Source of the DNA: Flavobacterium sp. 140616W15
GTDB taxonomy: Bacteria > Bacteroidota > Bacteroidia > Flavobacteriales > Flavobacteriaceae
Length of the DNA: 64,000 nucleotides
Assembly (NCBI RefSeq): GCF_003668995.1
Contig: NZ_CP033068.1
Span: forward strand, 2,914,001-2,978,000
Reading direction: 5' to 3'
Shown here: one piece after another, positions 48,600 to 62,198 of the stretch
Layout of the letters: each line of letters starts with the position of its first letter
Position numbering within the stretch: position 1 is the first letter of the stretch
The notes under the pieces: generated by a model
The model's input: only the letters and a program-made list of their open reading frames with translations
What the model was told of the DNA's origin: nothing
The model's database searches: none
Made by a program: the position numbers and the translations under genes

Positions 48600-49304
48600 A
48601 TGGCTTTTAAATGCATAATTGTTGATGATGAACCACCAGCAACACGTATTCTGGAAAATTACATTAGTAAAGTTCATTTTCTTGAAAAAACTGCTGTTTT
48701 TAATGACTCATTAAAAGCATTAGAATTTTTAAACACACAAGCAGTTGATGTTATTTTTTTAGACATACAAATGCCTCAATTAACCGGCTTACAGATTTCA
48801 AAAATAATTTCAAAAGATATAAAAGTTATTTTCACAACTGCATATCCAGATTTTGCTTTAGAAGGATTTGAACTGAATGCAGTTGATTACTTATTGAAAC
48901 CTATTGCTTTTGAACGTTTTTATCAAGCAGTTTCTAAATTAAATTCTAATTCGAAAACAGAAACCCCAAACAATAACTCTTCTGATTTTATTTTTATAAA
49001 AACTGACGGTAAAAATAAATTTCATAAGTTATTTTTAGATGATGTTTTATATATAGAAAGTCTACAGAACTATGTTTGCATTCATACCGCAAAACAACAA
49101 CTTATCACGCATTCATCTTTAAAAAATATAATAGAATCACTGCCAGGAAATAATTTTATCCAGATACATAAATCATATGTAATTTCTCTTAAACAAATCG
49201 AATCAACAGATAGCTTTTCAGTTTTCATCAATGCAAAAGAATTACCCATTGGAGCTACTTATAAGGATTCGTTTTTTGAACAAATTGATAAAAATAGAGT
49301 CTAA
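48600..49304 (+). CDS. LytTR family response regulator
   Basis: The 234-residue protein has a receiver domain with the phospho-acceptor D55 in VIFLDIQMPQ and the conserved lysine in NAVDYLLKPIAF. A C-terminal LytTR DNA-binding domain (about 135-230; FIFIKTDGKNKFHKLFLDDVLYIESLQNYV) follows. It is the partner of the upstream sensor kinase, together controlling an unknown set of genes. It ends close to a 19-bp inverted repeat with a T-run at 49394, likely its terminator. Confidence 0.93.
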   Translation: MAFKCIIVDDEPPATRILENYISKVHFLEKTAVFNDSLKALEFLNTQAVDVIFLDIQMPQLTGLQISKIISKDIKVIFTTAYPDFALEGFELNAVDYLLKPIAFERFYQAVSKLNSNSKTETPNNNSSDFIFIKTDGKNKFHKLFLDDVLYIESLQNYVCIHTAKQQLITHSSLKNIIESLPGNNFIQIHKSYVISLKQIESTDSFSVFINAKELPIGATYKDSFFEQIDKNRV

Positions 49305-49393
49305 TACTCCCCATAGCCTTTGGTATTAATCTTTCGTTCTCAAGAAGTTGCAGAGATACAAAAGCCTTTTCAAACACAAAACAACCATAATTT

Positions 49394-49486
49394 TACCGCA
49401 AAGAGCGCAAAGATAAAAAACCGCAAAGGTTCGCAAAGCCATTAAACTTTGCGCAATCCTTTGCGCTCTTTGCGGTATTTTTTTTG
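49394..49486 (+). repeat. 19-bp perfect inverted repeat with CGCAAAG units, possible terminator
   Basis: TACCGCAAAGAGCGCAAAG (49394-49412) pairs exactly with 49459-49477, and further CGCAAAG/CTTTGCG units lie in between. An eight-T run follows, so it can stop transcription of the LytTR operon. Similar CGCAAAG-rich sequences recur in Flavobacterium genomes (from memory). Confidence 0.85.
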
Positions 49487-49506
49487 TCAACCAAAAAGTT
49501 TCAAAC

Positions 49507-49541
49507 AAAAAAAAATCCTCATCAAATTCATGATGAGGATT
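49507..49541 (-). terminator. Rho-independent terminator of the rRNA operon
   Basis: 11-bp stem AATCCTCATCA (49514-49524) with 49531-49541, then a T-run on the minus strand. It follows the 5S rRNA by about 10 bp. Confidence 0.92.
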
Positions 49542-49550
49542 CTAAAGAAA

Positions 49551-49658
49551 GGCGACGACATACTCTCCCACATAACTGCAGTACCATCTGCGCAGGCGGG
49601 CTTAACTACTCTGTTCGGGATGGGAAGAGGTGAGCCCCGCCGCAATAACCACCTTAAG
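49551..49658 (-). rRNA. rrf: 5S ribosomal RNA
   Basis: The minus strand reads from GGTGGTTATTGCGGCGGGGC to GGGAGAGTATGTCGTCGCC and contains the classic CCGAACAGAGTAGTTAAGCCC stretch. It is the last gene of the rRNA operon. Ends are approximate. Confidence 0.95.
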
Positions 49659-49815
49659 GTCGTTAGTTGCTTTAGGCAACTTTTGTAATAAAAATTAAAA
49701 ATTAACAATTGATAATTAATAATTAATAATTACAATAATATCTTAACACACTGAGATAAAGAAAAAATAATTTTTTAGAAAGTTTCTCCCCCCGACTTGC
49801 GTCGGGGGAAAAGGC

Positions 49816-52703
<2,888 letters not shown>

Positions 52704-52833
52704 CAATCATAAATTAATATGACCGTTTTTTTTTGTTTTTATTATCGCTAATAAAAACGCTTTCTACTTTTATTATTTTCTTATCTCAATATGTCAATGA
52801 ACTTTTATCGCTCCCAACTAAGGGATTGATCTG

Positions 52834-52907
52834 TGGAGAATAACGGAGTCGAACCGTTGACCTCCTGCGTGCAAGGCAGGCGCTCTAGCCAGCTGAGCTA
52901 ATCCCCC
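52834..52907 (-). tRNA. tRNA-Ala (TGC)
   Basis: The 74-base sequence folds into a cloverleaf with GGGGGAT paired to ATTCTCC. The anticodon loop is CTTGCAC (anticodon TGC) and the T arm has GGTTCGACTCC. CCA is not encoded. It sits in the 16S-23S spacer. Confidence 0.96.
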
Positions 52908-52994
52908 ATTTTTAAAATGATGATGAATTATGAGTTATGAATTCGCTCATAAATGCTCAACTTCTAAAATTTCCTTTTATTTAAGTTTAAATAG

Positions 52995-53068
52995 TAGTCC
53001 CGGGCAGACTCGAACTGCCGACCCCTACATTATCAGTGTAGTACTCTAACCAGCTGAGCTACGAGACT
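52995..53068 (-). tRNA. tRNA-Ile (GAT)
   Basis: The 74-base cloverleaf has an acceptor stem AGTCTCG/CGGGACT and an anticodon loop CTGATAA (GAT). Its T loop is GTTCGAGTC. CCA is not encoded. It is the first tRNA of the spacer, next to the 16S gene. Confidence 0.95.
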
Positions 53069-53189
53069 CTGTTTTTACTTAAATTTATTATTTGAACTAA
53101 CAGCAGAGTAATATAATCTTTAGAGATGAACCTTTAAATTCTTTCGTCTTCTTTCCCTAACGTGCATTACTGCTAACATATAGGGCTCT

Positions 53190-54705
<1,516 letters not shown>

Positions 54706-54883
54706 ATATTTTTTATATTATATTGCGACTAAGATTCTATCGGTTATATTCAAATCTTGCGATTCTATTACTCTTTATTCTTTGTTTCGAAATCTCTTTC
54801 GAAACGGCTGTCAATTCAATATGTCTAAGAACTTGTCTACTTATTTTGTATCGCTTGTTTCTCAAAGCGGGTGCAAAAGTAAT

Positions 54884-54914
54884 GAACTCCTTTTTAACTG
54901 GCAAGATTTTTTTG
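54884..54914 (-). promoter_or_regulatory. rRNA promoter P3
   Basis: On the minus strand, TTG, then 20 bases, then TACTTTTG (54884-54891), then CACCCGC. It is the promoter nearest to 16S. Confidence 0.8.
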
Positions 54915-55044
54915 AAGTTTTTTTTAAGAAATTTTATTTCTCGTTTTCTTCGTTTTTCTTAGCAGTATTTCAAGGAACTTCCGTTGTTTTATCTCACTTA
55001 ACTCTTATCTAAAGAAGTGTTCGATGAACTTCGTTTGCGGGGTG

Positions 55045-55075
55045 CAAATGTAACTTTCGTTTTCCAAACTCACAA
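55045..55075 (-). promoter_or_regulatory. rRNA promoter P2
   Basis: TTG, 20-base spacer, TACATTTG (55045-55052), followed by CACCCCGCAAACGAAG. It is the middle of three tandem promoters. Confidence 0.8.
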
Positions 55076-55168
55076 GCTTTTTTTAATCTTTTTTTTAGAA
55101 ACTTTCGCTTCCAAATCCGATTGTTTTGCTTACCAGTGTGTCAGTGAACGTCTTGTTTGTTGCGGGTG

Positions 55169-55198
55169 CAAAACTACCACCTTTTTATAGATAAACAA
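55169..55198 (-). promoter_or_regulatory. rRNA promoter P1
   Basis: TTG, 19-base spacer, TAGTTTTG (55169-55176), followed by CACCCGCAACAAACAAG. It is the outermost of three tandem promoters with nearly the same start region. Confidence 0.8.
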
Positions 55199-55555
55199 TA
55201 CTTTTCGATCGCATTTTTGCGCTTATTTTGCGTTTATTTTGCGTTTATTTCTTAACGCATTGATAACTCATACCTTACTGCTTGGCTGTTTTGGGGTTTT
55301 GTGAGTATTATCGCAATCAGAATGCGTTTTTGATAAAAACCTCTAAGTTCTTAGTGCAATTATTACGTGATTCTTATTAAGAAGAACTCTTTTTTGATAC
55401 GCTTTCTTAACTAAACCTCATCTCAATACCTTAAAACAACAACCAAAGTAAATTCTATTCCTTATATACAATAAGAAACAACAATCCTTCCTATATATAT
55501 ATACTATTCAACTCTTACTTCTCTAGACACCCTTATATAATATAAAACCTACTAC

Positions 55556-55638
55556 CCTAGCCCCAATAGAAATGGAAATCCTTTTATGACGGGGTTCGGC
55601 ATAAAAGATTGAAATGTATAGTGGGATTGAGCTCCTAA
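55556..55638 (+). ncRNA. Candidate structured RNA element between the rRNA operon and thrS
   Basis: The plus strand reads CTAGCCCC…GAGCTCC with an inner 12-base stem (ATCCTTTTATG with CATAAAAGAT) and a GGGGTTCGG loop. From memory it looks like a recurrent element of Flavobacterium intergenic regions, perhaps the Flavo-1 RNA motif, but I could not check. It lies about 66 bp upstream of the thrS promoter box. The rest of the 54706-55731 gap holds the rRNA promoters and AT-rich DNA. Confidence 0.5.
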
Positions 55639-55680
55639 TAAATTTTACTCTTATATATAGTATAAACTTCTACATATATA

Positions 55681-55711
55681 TTGTATGTATTTTTGTAATC
55701 CACTATATTTG
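55681..55711 (+). promoter_or_regulatory. thrS promoter (TTG-N20-TATATTTG)
   Basis: TTG at 55681-55683 and TATATTTG at 55704-55711, spaced by 20 bases, is a full match to the Bacteroidetes consensus. The start codon of thrS is 21 bp downstream. Confidence 0.8.
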
Positions 55712-55731
55712 CATTCATAAAATTATAAACA

Positions 55732-57678
55732 ATGATTAAGATTACTTTACCCGATGGGTCAGTTAGAGAGTATGCTTCTGGCGTAACTCCTATGGAGGTT
55801 GCGAAAAGCATTAGTGAAGGATTTGCCCGAAACGTGATTTCGGCTTCTTTTAATGGTACAACTATTGAAACCGAAACTCCACTGACGACCGATGGTAGTC
55901 TTATTTTATATACATGGAATGACACTGAAGGTAAAAAAGCCTTTTGGCATTCGACTTCACACGTAATGGCTCAAGCTCTTGAGGAGCTTTTTCCTGGAAT
56001 TAAACTAACTCTAGGACCTGCTATCTCAAATGGTTTTTATTACGATGTTGATTTTGGTGACCAAAAAATAACTGATGCTGATTTCAAAAAGATTGAAGAC
56101 CGCGTTCTTGAAATTTCAAGAGGTAAACATGAATTCAAAATGCGCCCTGTAAGCAAAGCTGAAGCTTTAGAACTATACAAGGACAATGAATACAAAACTG
56201 AATTAATCTCTAACCTTGAAGACGGAACCATCACTTTCTGCGATCATGCTACTTTTACTGACTTATGTCGTGGTGGCCATATTCCTAATACTGGAATCAT
56301 CAAAGCGATGAAAGTAATGAGTGTTGCTGGTGCTTACTGGAGAGGTGATGAAAAAAACAAACAATTAACTCGTGTTTACGGAACTTCTTTCCCTAAACAA
56401 AAAGACTTAACTGAATATTTAGAACTTCTTGAAGAGGCAAAACGTCGTGATCACCGTAAGCTTGGGAAGGAACTTGAGTTATTTGCTTTCTCTCAAAAAG
56501 TTGGACAAGGTTTACCTTTATGGCTACCTAAAGGTGCTGCTTTACGTGATAGATTAGAACAGTTCTTGAAGAAAGCTCAGAAGAAAGCTGGTTACGAACA
56601 AGTGGTTACTCCTCATATTGGTCAAAAAGAGTTATACGTAACTTCTGGTCACTATGCTAAATATGGTGCTGATAGCTTTCAACCAATTCATACTCCTGCT
56701 GAAGGAGAAGAATTTTTATTGAAACCTATGAACTGCCCTCATCACTGTGAAATTTACAATGTGAGACCTTGGTCATACAAAGATCTACCTAAGCGTTATG
56801 CTGAATTTGGTACTGTTTATAGATATGAACAAAGTGGGGAATTACATGGTTTAACTCGTGTACGTGGCTTTACTCAAGATGATGCTCATATTTTTTGTAC
56901 TCCTGAACAATTAGACGAGGAATTCAAAAAAGTAATCGACTTAGTACTTTACGTATTTGGTTCTTTAGGTTTTGAAAACTTTACTGCTCAAATTTCTTTG
57001 CGTGATAAAGAAAACAGAGACAAATATATCGGTAGTGATGAAAACTGGGAAAAAGCAGAAAATGCTATTATCAATGCAGCAGCTGACAAAGGCTTAAATA
57101 CTGTGGTTGAATATGGTGAAGCCGCTTTTTACGGTCCAAAACTTGATTTCATGGTGAAAGATGCCTTGGGAAGACAATGGCAATTAGGAACTATCCAAGT
57201 TGACTATAACTTACCTGAGCGTTTTGAACTTACTTATAAAGGAGCTGACAATGAATTACATAGACCTGTAATGATTCACCGTGCTCCATTTGGTTCGATG
57301 GAACGCTTTATCGCAATTTTACTAGAACACACTGCAGGAAATTTCCCACTCTGGTTAATGCCAGAACAGGCTATAATCTTGTCTTTGAGCGAGAAATATG
57401 AAATATATGCTAAAAAAGTTTTAGATTTGCTAGAAAATCACGAAATTCGCGCCCTAATTGACAACAGAAGTGAGACCATAGGTAAGAAAATTAGAGATGC
57501 AGAAATGCAAAAATTACCGTTTATGCTGATTGTAGGTGAGGAAGAAGAGAAAAACGGTACTATTTCTATTCGCCGTCATGGTCAAGAAGGAAAAGGAAAC
57601 ATTACAGTTACAATTGAAGAATTTGTCGCAATTGTGGACGAAGAAATAAAAAAGACATTAAAAGTATTTACAGTTTAA
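55732..57678 (+). CDS. thrS: Threonyl-tRNA synthetase
   Basis: The 648-residue class II synthetase charges tRNA-Thr. It has an N-terminal TGS domain (1-61, [13 protein letters not shown]), an editing domain with [11 protein letters not shown] and [10 protein letters not shown], and a catalytic core with [12 protein letters not shown] (zinc Cys and His) and [23 protein letters not shown]-terminal anticodon-binding domain completes it. It is first in the conserved thrS-infC-rpmI-rplT operon. The infC gene starts 16 bp after its stop. Confidence 0.97.
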   Translation: MIKITLPDGSVREYASGVTPMEVAKSISEGFARNVISASFNGTTIETETPLTTDGSLILYTWNDTEGKKAFWHSTSHVMAQALEELFPGIKLTLGPAISNGFYYDVDFGDQKITDADFKKIEDRVLEISRGKHEFKMRPVSKAEALELYKDNEYKTELISNLEDGTITFCDHATFTDLCRGGHIPNTGIIKAMKVMSVAGAYWRGDEKNKQLTRVYGTSFPKQKDLTEYLELLEEAKRRDHRKLGKELELFAFSQKVGQGLPLWLPKGAALRDRLEQFLKKAQKKAGYEQVVTPHIGQKELYVTSGHYAKYGADSFQPIHTPAEGEEFLLKPMNCPHHCEIYNVRPWSYKDLPKRYAEFGTVYRYEQSGELHGLTRVRGFTQDDAHIFCTPEQLDEEFKKVIDLVLYVFGSLGFENFTAQISLRDKENRDKYIGSDENWEKAENAIINAAADKGLNTVVEYGEAAFYGPKLDFMVKDALGRQWQLGTIQVDYNLPERFELTYKGADNELHRPVMIHRAPFGSMERFIAILLEHTAGNFPLWLMPEQAIILSLSEKYEIYAKKVLDLLENHEIRALIDNRSETIGKKIRDAEMQKLPFMLIVGEEEEKNGTISIRRHGQEGKGNITVTIEEFVAIVDEEIKKTLKVFTV

Positions 57679-57694
57679 CTTAAATTATAAAGTC

Positions 57695-58249
57695 ATAGCA
57701 ATAAGAAGCAACAGAGGTTACCAACCTCGCGTAGAAAAAAAAGATGCACACAGAATAAACAATCTTATTCGTGTTCCTGAAGTACGCCTTGTAGGCGAAA
57801 ACATTGAGCCAGGCGTTTATAAAATAGCCGAAGCTCTACGACTAGCTGATCAATTTGAATTGGATCTAGTTGAAATTTCGCCAAATGCAGAGCCACCGGT
57901 TTGTAAGATCATGGATTACAAGAAATTTGTTTACGAACAAAAGAAACGTGATAAAGTCCTGAAAGCAAAATCGACTCAAGTTGTAGTGAAAGAAATTCGC
58001 TTTGGTCCTCAGACTGATGAGCATGATTATGAGTTTAAGAGAAAGAACGCTGAAAAATTTCTTAAAGAAGGTGCTAAATTAAAAGCATTTGTATTCTTTA
58101 AAGGACGTTCTATCATCTACAAAGATCAAGGTCAGATTTTATTATTGAGACTAGCTACAGATCTTGAAGAATATGGTAAAGTAGAAGCTATGCCAGTTCT
58201 GGAAGGAAAGAGAATGATTATGTTCATTGCTCCGAAGAAGAAAAAGTAA
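57695..58249 (+). CDS. infC: Translation initiation factor IF-3, AUA start codon
   Basis: The open frame upstream of the first ATG (57860) codes for the whole IF-3 N-terminal domain: [29 protein letters not shown], then [21 protein letters not shown]. No ATG, GTG or TTG occurs at the right place; the best start is ATA at 57695, giving 184 residues, the normal length. IF-3 genes are known to start at rare codons (AUU in E. coli), which lets IF-3 repress its own translation, so this is likely the same device. The C-terminal domain ([24 protein letters not shown]) is complete. Confidence 0.93.
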   Translation: MAIRSNRGYQPRVEKKDAHRINNLIRVPEVRLVGENIEPGVYKIAEALRLADQFELDLVEISPNAEPPVCKIMDYKKFVYEQKKRDKVLKAKSTQVVVKEIRFGPQTDEHDYEFKRKNAEKFLKEGAKLKAFVFFKGRSIIYKDQGQILLLRLATDLEEYGKVEAMPVLEGKRMIMFIAPKKKK

Positions 58250-58281
58250 ATTCAGTTTACAGTTTCAGTATTCAGTTTTAC

Positions 58282-58309
58282 AACTTGAAACTTGAAACCT
58301 TAAACTTGA
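58282..58309. repeat. Heptad repeats before rpmI
   Basis: Four contiguous heptads AACTTGA, AACTTGA, AACCTTA, AACTTGA lie between infC and rpmI. They are the same type as the arrays before trmD and rplS. Confidence 0.75.
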
Positions 58310-58352
58310 AAACAAGATAAGTAAGTAAGAATAAATTAAAACACTAGGAAAA

Positions 58353-58550
58353 ATGCCTAAAATGAAAACAAAATCTAGCGCCAAGAAACGTTTTAAAGTT
58401 ACTGGTTCTGGAAAGATTAAAAGAAAGCATGCTTTTAAAAGTCACATCTTGACTAAAAAATCTAAAAAACGTAAATTAGCTTTGACACATTCAGCGTTAG
58501 TTCACTCAACAGATATGAAAAGCATCAAACAACAATTAAGAATTATCTAA
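58353..58550 (+). CDS. rpmI: 50S ribosomal protein L35
   Basis: The 65-residue basic protein begins [20 protein letters not shown] and has the middle [15 protein letters not shown], all family hallmarks. It is the third gene of the thrS-infC-rpmI-rplT operon. Confidence 0.97.
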   Translation: MPKMKTKSSAKKRFKVTGSGKIKRKHAFKSHILTKKSKKRKLALTHSALVHSTDMKSIKQQLRII

Positions 58551-58559
58551 TAATTCTTT

Positions 58560-58628
58560 AGGTTAAAACATTTAAAAATAACCTTGGAGTATGGCCGATA
58601 AGTTCCCTTGATTAAATTCGGGACGCCA
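58560..58628 (+). promoter_or_regulatory. Structured intergenic region before rplT
   Basis: AGGTTA (58560-58565) can pair with TAACCT (58579-58584). A second nested pairing, TGGC (58592-58595) with GCCA (58625-58628) and GTTCCC (58602-58607) with GGGAC (58620-58624), follows. By analogy with L20 control in other bacteria it may be a binding site for L20, but this is inference. Confidence 0.4.
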
Positions 58629-58650
58629 GCTACAAAAACACATAAAAATT

Positions 58651-58995
58651 ATGCCAAGATCAGTAAATTCAGTTGCTAAAAGAGCAAGAAGAAAAAAGAT
58701 AATGAAGCAAGCCAAAGGTTTCTTTGGTAGACGTAAAAACGTTTGGACAGTTGCTAAAAATGCGGTAGAGAAAGCAATGTGCTACGCTTACCGTGATAGA
58801 AAAGTGAATAAAAGAAATTTCCGTGCATTATGGATTCAACGTATCAACGCTGGAGCTAGATTGGAAGGAATGTCTTATTCACAATTCATGGGGAAAGTAA
58901 AAGCTAACGGAATCGAATTGAACCGTAAAGTTCTTGCAGATTTAGCAATGAATCACCCTGAAGCTTTCAAAGCAGTACTTAATAAAGTAAAATAA
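58651..58995 (+). CDS. rplT: 50S ribosomal protein L20
   Basis: The 114-residue protein begins [20 protein letters not shown] and contains [32 protein letters not shown] and YSQFMGK, typical of L20. It binds 23S rRNA early in assembly and in other bacteria represses its own operon. It closes the thrS operon and is followed by a terminator. Confidence 0.97.
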   Translation: MPRSVNSVAKRARRKKIMKQAKGFFGRRKNVWTVAKNAVEKAMCYAYRDRKVNKRNFRALWIQRINAGARLEGMSYSQFMGKVKANGIELNRKVLADLAMNHPEAFKAVLNKVK

Positions 58996-59032
58996 ACGTT
59001 TTATAAACTCAATTTATATTACTTACTTATAT

Positions 59033-59061
59033 AAAAACCCAATCTTTCGATTGGGTTTTTT
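59033..59061. terminator. Bidirectional terminator after rplT
   Basis: 12-bp stem AAAAACCCAATC (59033-59044) with 59049-59060 and a TTTC loop. T-runs are present on both strands, so it can also stop the minus-strand gene that ends at 59102. Confidence 0.9.
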
Positions 59062-59101
59062 GTTTTTTAATACATGGATAAAAAGGTTCCTTCTGATCTT
59101 G

Positions 59102-60135
59102 CTATTTATCTGTGACTACTTTTGCCACAAAAGAAGATATTTCTTTTGTATCTGTGTCTTCCTTGACTACATATATCCCTAATACATTATTTTTATATAC
59201 TGTGTTGGCACTTGTAACACTTGAACCTGGAAACTCAATATCTATCCAATTTGCTTCTCCAAATGATCCATCTGAATTTCGACTAACTGAAACGAAAGAT
59301 GCTCCATTACCCTCACCATTTAAAGTTATCCAATCAGCAGGCATATTATAACCGTTGTCTTTAGAATCTGTAATTCCTTCAAAATGAGTGATTATTGACA
59401 AAACTGTTTCGTTTTTATAACTAAATGTTTTTAAATTACTTATCTTTTTAGTTTTACCATTATAATCTACAAGAAATGCTTGACTAAGCTTTCCTAATTT
59501 ATGGCTTGAATAACCACCTGCCAATGTATAACTATCTTCGCCATTATACCAAATCCCATAAAGAGTATTAGTTATTGAATCTGGCAACTTAAATTCTGTA
59601 TATTCTTTAGTTGTTATATCGCATAGAAATGCATACCCGTTTTTATCATTCTCTACATCATAATTTCCAACTGCAATTCCCCCCATAATACTGTGGACAA
59701 AGACATTGTTAGTATTTCCATTGTTTGGCGAAATTCTAATCCAAGTTCCTGATCCATCCAAAGGTCCTTCATAATAAAATCCAAGATTCCCACTTGGTAA
59801 TCCCCTGTAGCTGTTGTTATTTTATATGCCCCTACAATTTGTATAGATCTGTCTGGTCCGTTATTGGGTCCATAACATGAAGTATTAGTGACTATCTCTG
59901 ATGCTGTACTTGGAAAATTAACGACATGCCATTTTCCATTGTTACCATTTCCAATTAACTTTCCTTCGTAAATTAATCCTTGAACGATATTATTTTCTCC
60001 GAGTAAACTAGCCGTGATATATACATTTTCTGAGTTAGAAACTCCTCTTATTCCTTGTATTGTTGTTTGTCCATCTGGATTATTAAAATCCATATAACTT
60101 ACTGCACTAACTTCTAGATTTAGATTTTGTTCCAT
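59102..60135 (-). pseudogene. Uncharacterised repeat-rich protein split by a frameshift
   Basis: Two minus-strand ORFs overlap at 59653-59761. The first (from 60135) has the phrase VQGLIYEGKLIGNGNNGKW, and the second has EGPLDGSGTW, which is the same module repeated: a YEG-x-L motif followed by G and W. The break is a run of four A on the plus strand (59776-59779). One extra base would give DFYYEGPLDGSG in frame and a protein of about 344 residues. It is likely a beta-propeller-like protein, function unknown. It lies 62 bp after the sulfatase, probably in its operon. Confidence 0.7.
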
Positions 60136-60197
60136 AATGTTTTTTTTTAGATTATTAATTAGTTTACCCTTTTACATTACTATATCATCAATAATCT

Positions 60198-61733
60198 TTA
60201 GTTGAATTTTACTGTGTTAAAGACATCTGTCGGAGTATTTACCCAGAGTTTGTCTACCTCTAGCTGATGTAATTGCTCTTCTAACTCCATTCTTATTTCA
60301 CTATACCCAGGATCATAAGCTAGATTATTAATTTCTAGTGGATCATTTACTAAATCATATAGCTCGTATTGTTTGAAATAAGCACTTGATGCATCAAAGT
60401 AATAATCGAATTTCCATTTTTCTGTTCTTATACAGCGAATGCGATTAGCGGCTTTTACAACCGCCCAATTGCTATTTGAACCAGCTTTAATATCATCGTA
60501 AGTAAACAAAATACTGTGCTGAACAGCTGTACCAGTATCCATAATTGGCAACAAACTGGTTCCTGCAAGTCCTATAGGCGGATTTGACACATTAGCAATA
60601 TCAATAAAAGTAGGCATAATATCTGCCAATGTAGCTAATGCCATCGATTGCCTAATATTATGATTTTTAAACAAAATAGGATTTGAAATTACTAGTGGGA
60701 CACGTAATGCTTCTTCATATGCAACAAACGTTTTCTGACGTAATCCTCCATGAGCAAGCCCCATCTCTCCATGATCTGATGTCAGGGTAACAATTGTTGA
60801 GTCTGCTAATTTCTTTCCATTTTCATCTTCTTTGTATAATTCTTCTATAAGATATCCAATTTCTTTATCGACATGACTTAACAGATTTCCATAAAAATTG
60901 ATATAATTCAGTTTTTCTTCAGATGTAGCTACAGCTCCCAAACTTAGAGCCATATTAATTAAAATTTGCTCTTGTGCCATTGGCTTTTTGTTTTCAAGTA
61001 AATTTTCATTTACTGTAGCAGGAAGCTCAATCTCTCTACCTGACCAACTATCTGGATGATATCCTGAAGTAGCTGCTGATTTAGGATATGCCAAAACATC
61101 ATGAGGATTAACTAATGAAAGGACCAAACAGTATGGTTTATAATTCCCAGCAGCTCTTTTTATCTTTACTTCTTTCAAATACTGTATTGCCTCAGCTGTA
61201 TATCTGGCATCATGATTAGCATATCCCCCACCAAAATTAAGAGGATTAACATCTTCACCTGCATCTGGAGCAATCCAGCCCATTGCACCAAATAATGAAA
61301 TATCTGCGGCTGTTAAATTCTCGTAATTCGTCTTTGTACCATTAGGTGCTACTCCTTTACTCATATGCCATTTACCCCTGTATTGTACATCGTATCCATC
61401 TGCCCAAAGTACATTCATGATATTTGGCAAAGTATTATCTAATGTTGGTTCTTGCGGTGATAAAAGCCCTCCTTCGGTTAACGTCTGACTTACTCCATGT
61501 TTTGCAGGATAAGTCCCTGTAAATAGTGTTGCTCGACTTGGAGAGCACATACATGTATTACAAAATGCTCTATCAAAACTAAATCCGTTTTCTTTAAGAA
61601 AAGTTAGAGTTGGAAGATTATTCTCCTCCCATCCTGGTGGAAAATGTTGTGTAGCTCTTTGTTCATCAGTGATGATAAGAATAATGTCAGGCTGTTTGCC
61701 AATTTTTTGGTTAAGTTTTTCTTTTAAGTCCAT
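60198..61733 (-). CDS. Sulfatase family hydrolase (formylglycine type)
   Basis: The 511-residue protein belongs to the alkaline phosphatase superfamily. The formylglycine motif C-S-P-S-R lies in CMCSPSRATLFTG (about residues 62-74); its Cys is converted to formylglycine. The metal-binding ITDEQR is at the start, and TSDHGEMG and GKWHMSK carry other catalytic residues. There is no signal peptide, unusual for a Bacteroidetes sulfatase, so it may act in the cytoplasm or use another start. It looks close to choline-sulfatase or arylsulfatase; the substrate is unknown. Confidence 0.9.
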   Translation of the reverse strand: MDLKEKLNQKIGKQPDIILIITDEQRATQHFPPGWEENNLPTLTFLKENGFSFDRAFCNTCMCSPSRATLFTGTYPAKHGVSQTLTEGGLLSPQEPTLDNTLPNIMNVLWADGYDVQYRGKWHMSKGVAPNGTKTNYENLTAADISLFGAMGWIAPDAGEDVNPLNFGGGYANHDARYTAEAIQYLKEVKIKRAAGNYKPYCLVLSLVNPHDVLAYPKSAATSGYHPDSWSGREIELPATVNENLLENKKPMAQEQILINMALSLGAVATSEEKLNYINFYGNLLSHVDKEIGYLIEELYKEDENGKKLADSTIVTLTSDHGEMGLAHGGLRQKTFVAYEEALRVPLVISNPILFKNHNIRQSMALATLADIMPTFIDIANVSNPPIGLAGTSLLPIMDTGTAVQHSILFTYDDIKAGSNSNWAVVKAANRIRCIRTEKWKFDYYFDASSAYFKQYELYDLVNDPLEINNLAYDPGYSEIRMELEEQLHQLEVDKLWVNTPTDVFNTVKFN

Positions 61734-62198
61734 TGCTTCTTGTTTAAATTATTAAATAAAAAATGCAATTATCTATGTGTCTGCAAAAACACATACTATT
61801 AATAAATTTGGAGAATCTAAAAAATAGTTGTTTTTGGAACTTATAAAATTTTAAGAAGATATAGTTATTATGTGTGGTATTCCTCTGAGACTAAACTATC
61901 ACTAAGGCATTCTATGTTACAATCTAATCCTGTCTATCTAAAAACTAGACCTACTGATGAATCTAATCAATAACTAAAATAAAACTAGTTCCAAATTAGT
62001 CCATAAATCAATATAGCTGAAATAATTAAAATAAAGTAACACTAATAAAACTACACCTCAAAGAGTATAAACACCTGTTTTACAAACAAATAAAAACAAA
62101 GCACATTTACTATAAAAGATGTTTTATTTATACAGACAAAAAACAATCTCTGAATTAGTTTCACTAACTAAATCAATGTAAGAATTATATGTAAGAAA
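61734..62198. other. Gap without a gene between the sulfatase and a membrane protein gene
   Basis: The 465-bp stretch is AT-rich. I see no ORF that looks real and no clear promoter. At its left end an 11-bp inverted repeat, GAATTAGTTTC (62152-62162) with 62195-62205, overlaps the stop of the next gene and may end its transcript, although no T-run follows. Confidence 0.45.

Noticed and set aside
57860..58249. infC starting at the first ATG (129 residues)
   Set aside because: This would drop the conserved N-terminal domain, which is intact upstream in the same frame.
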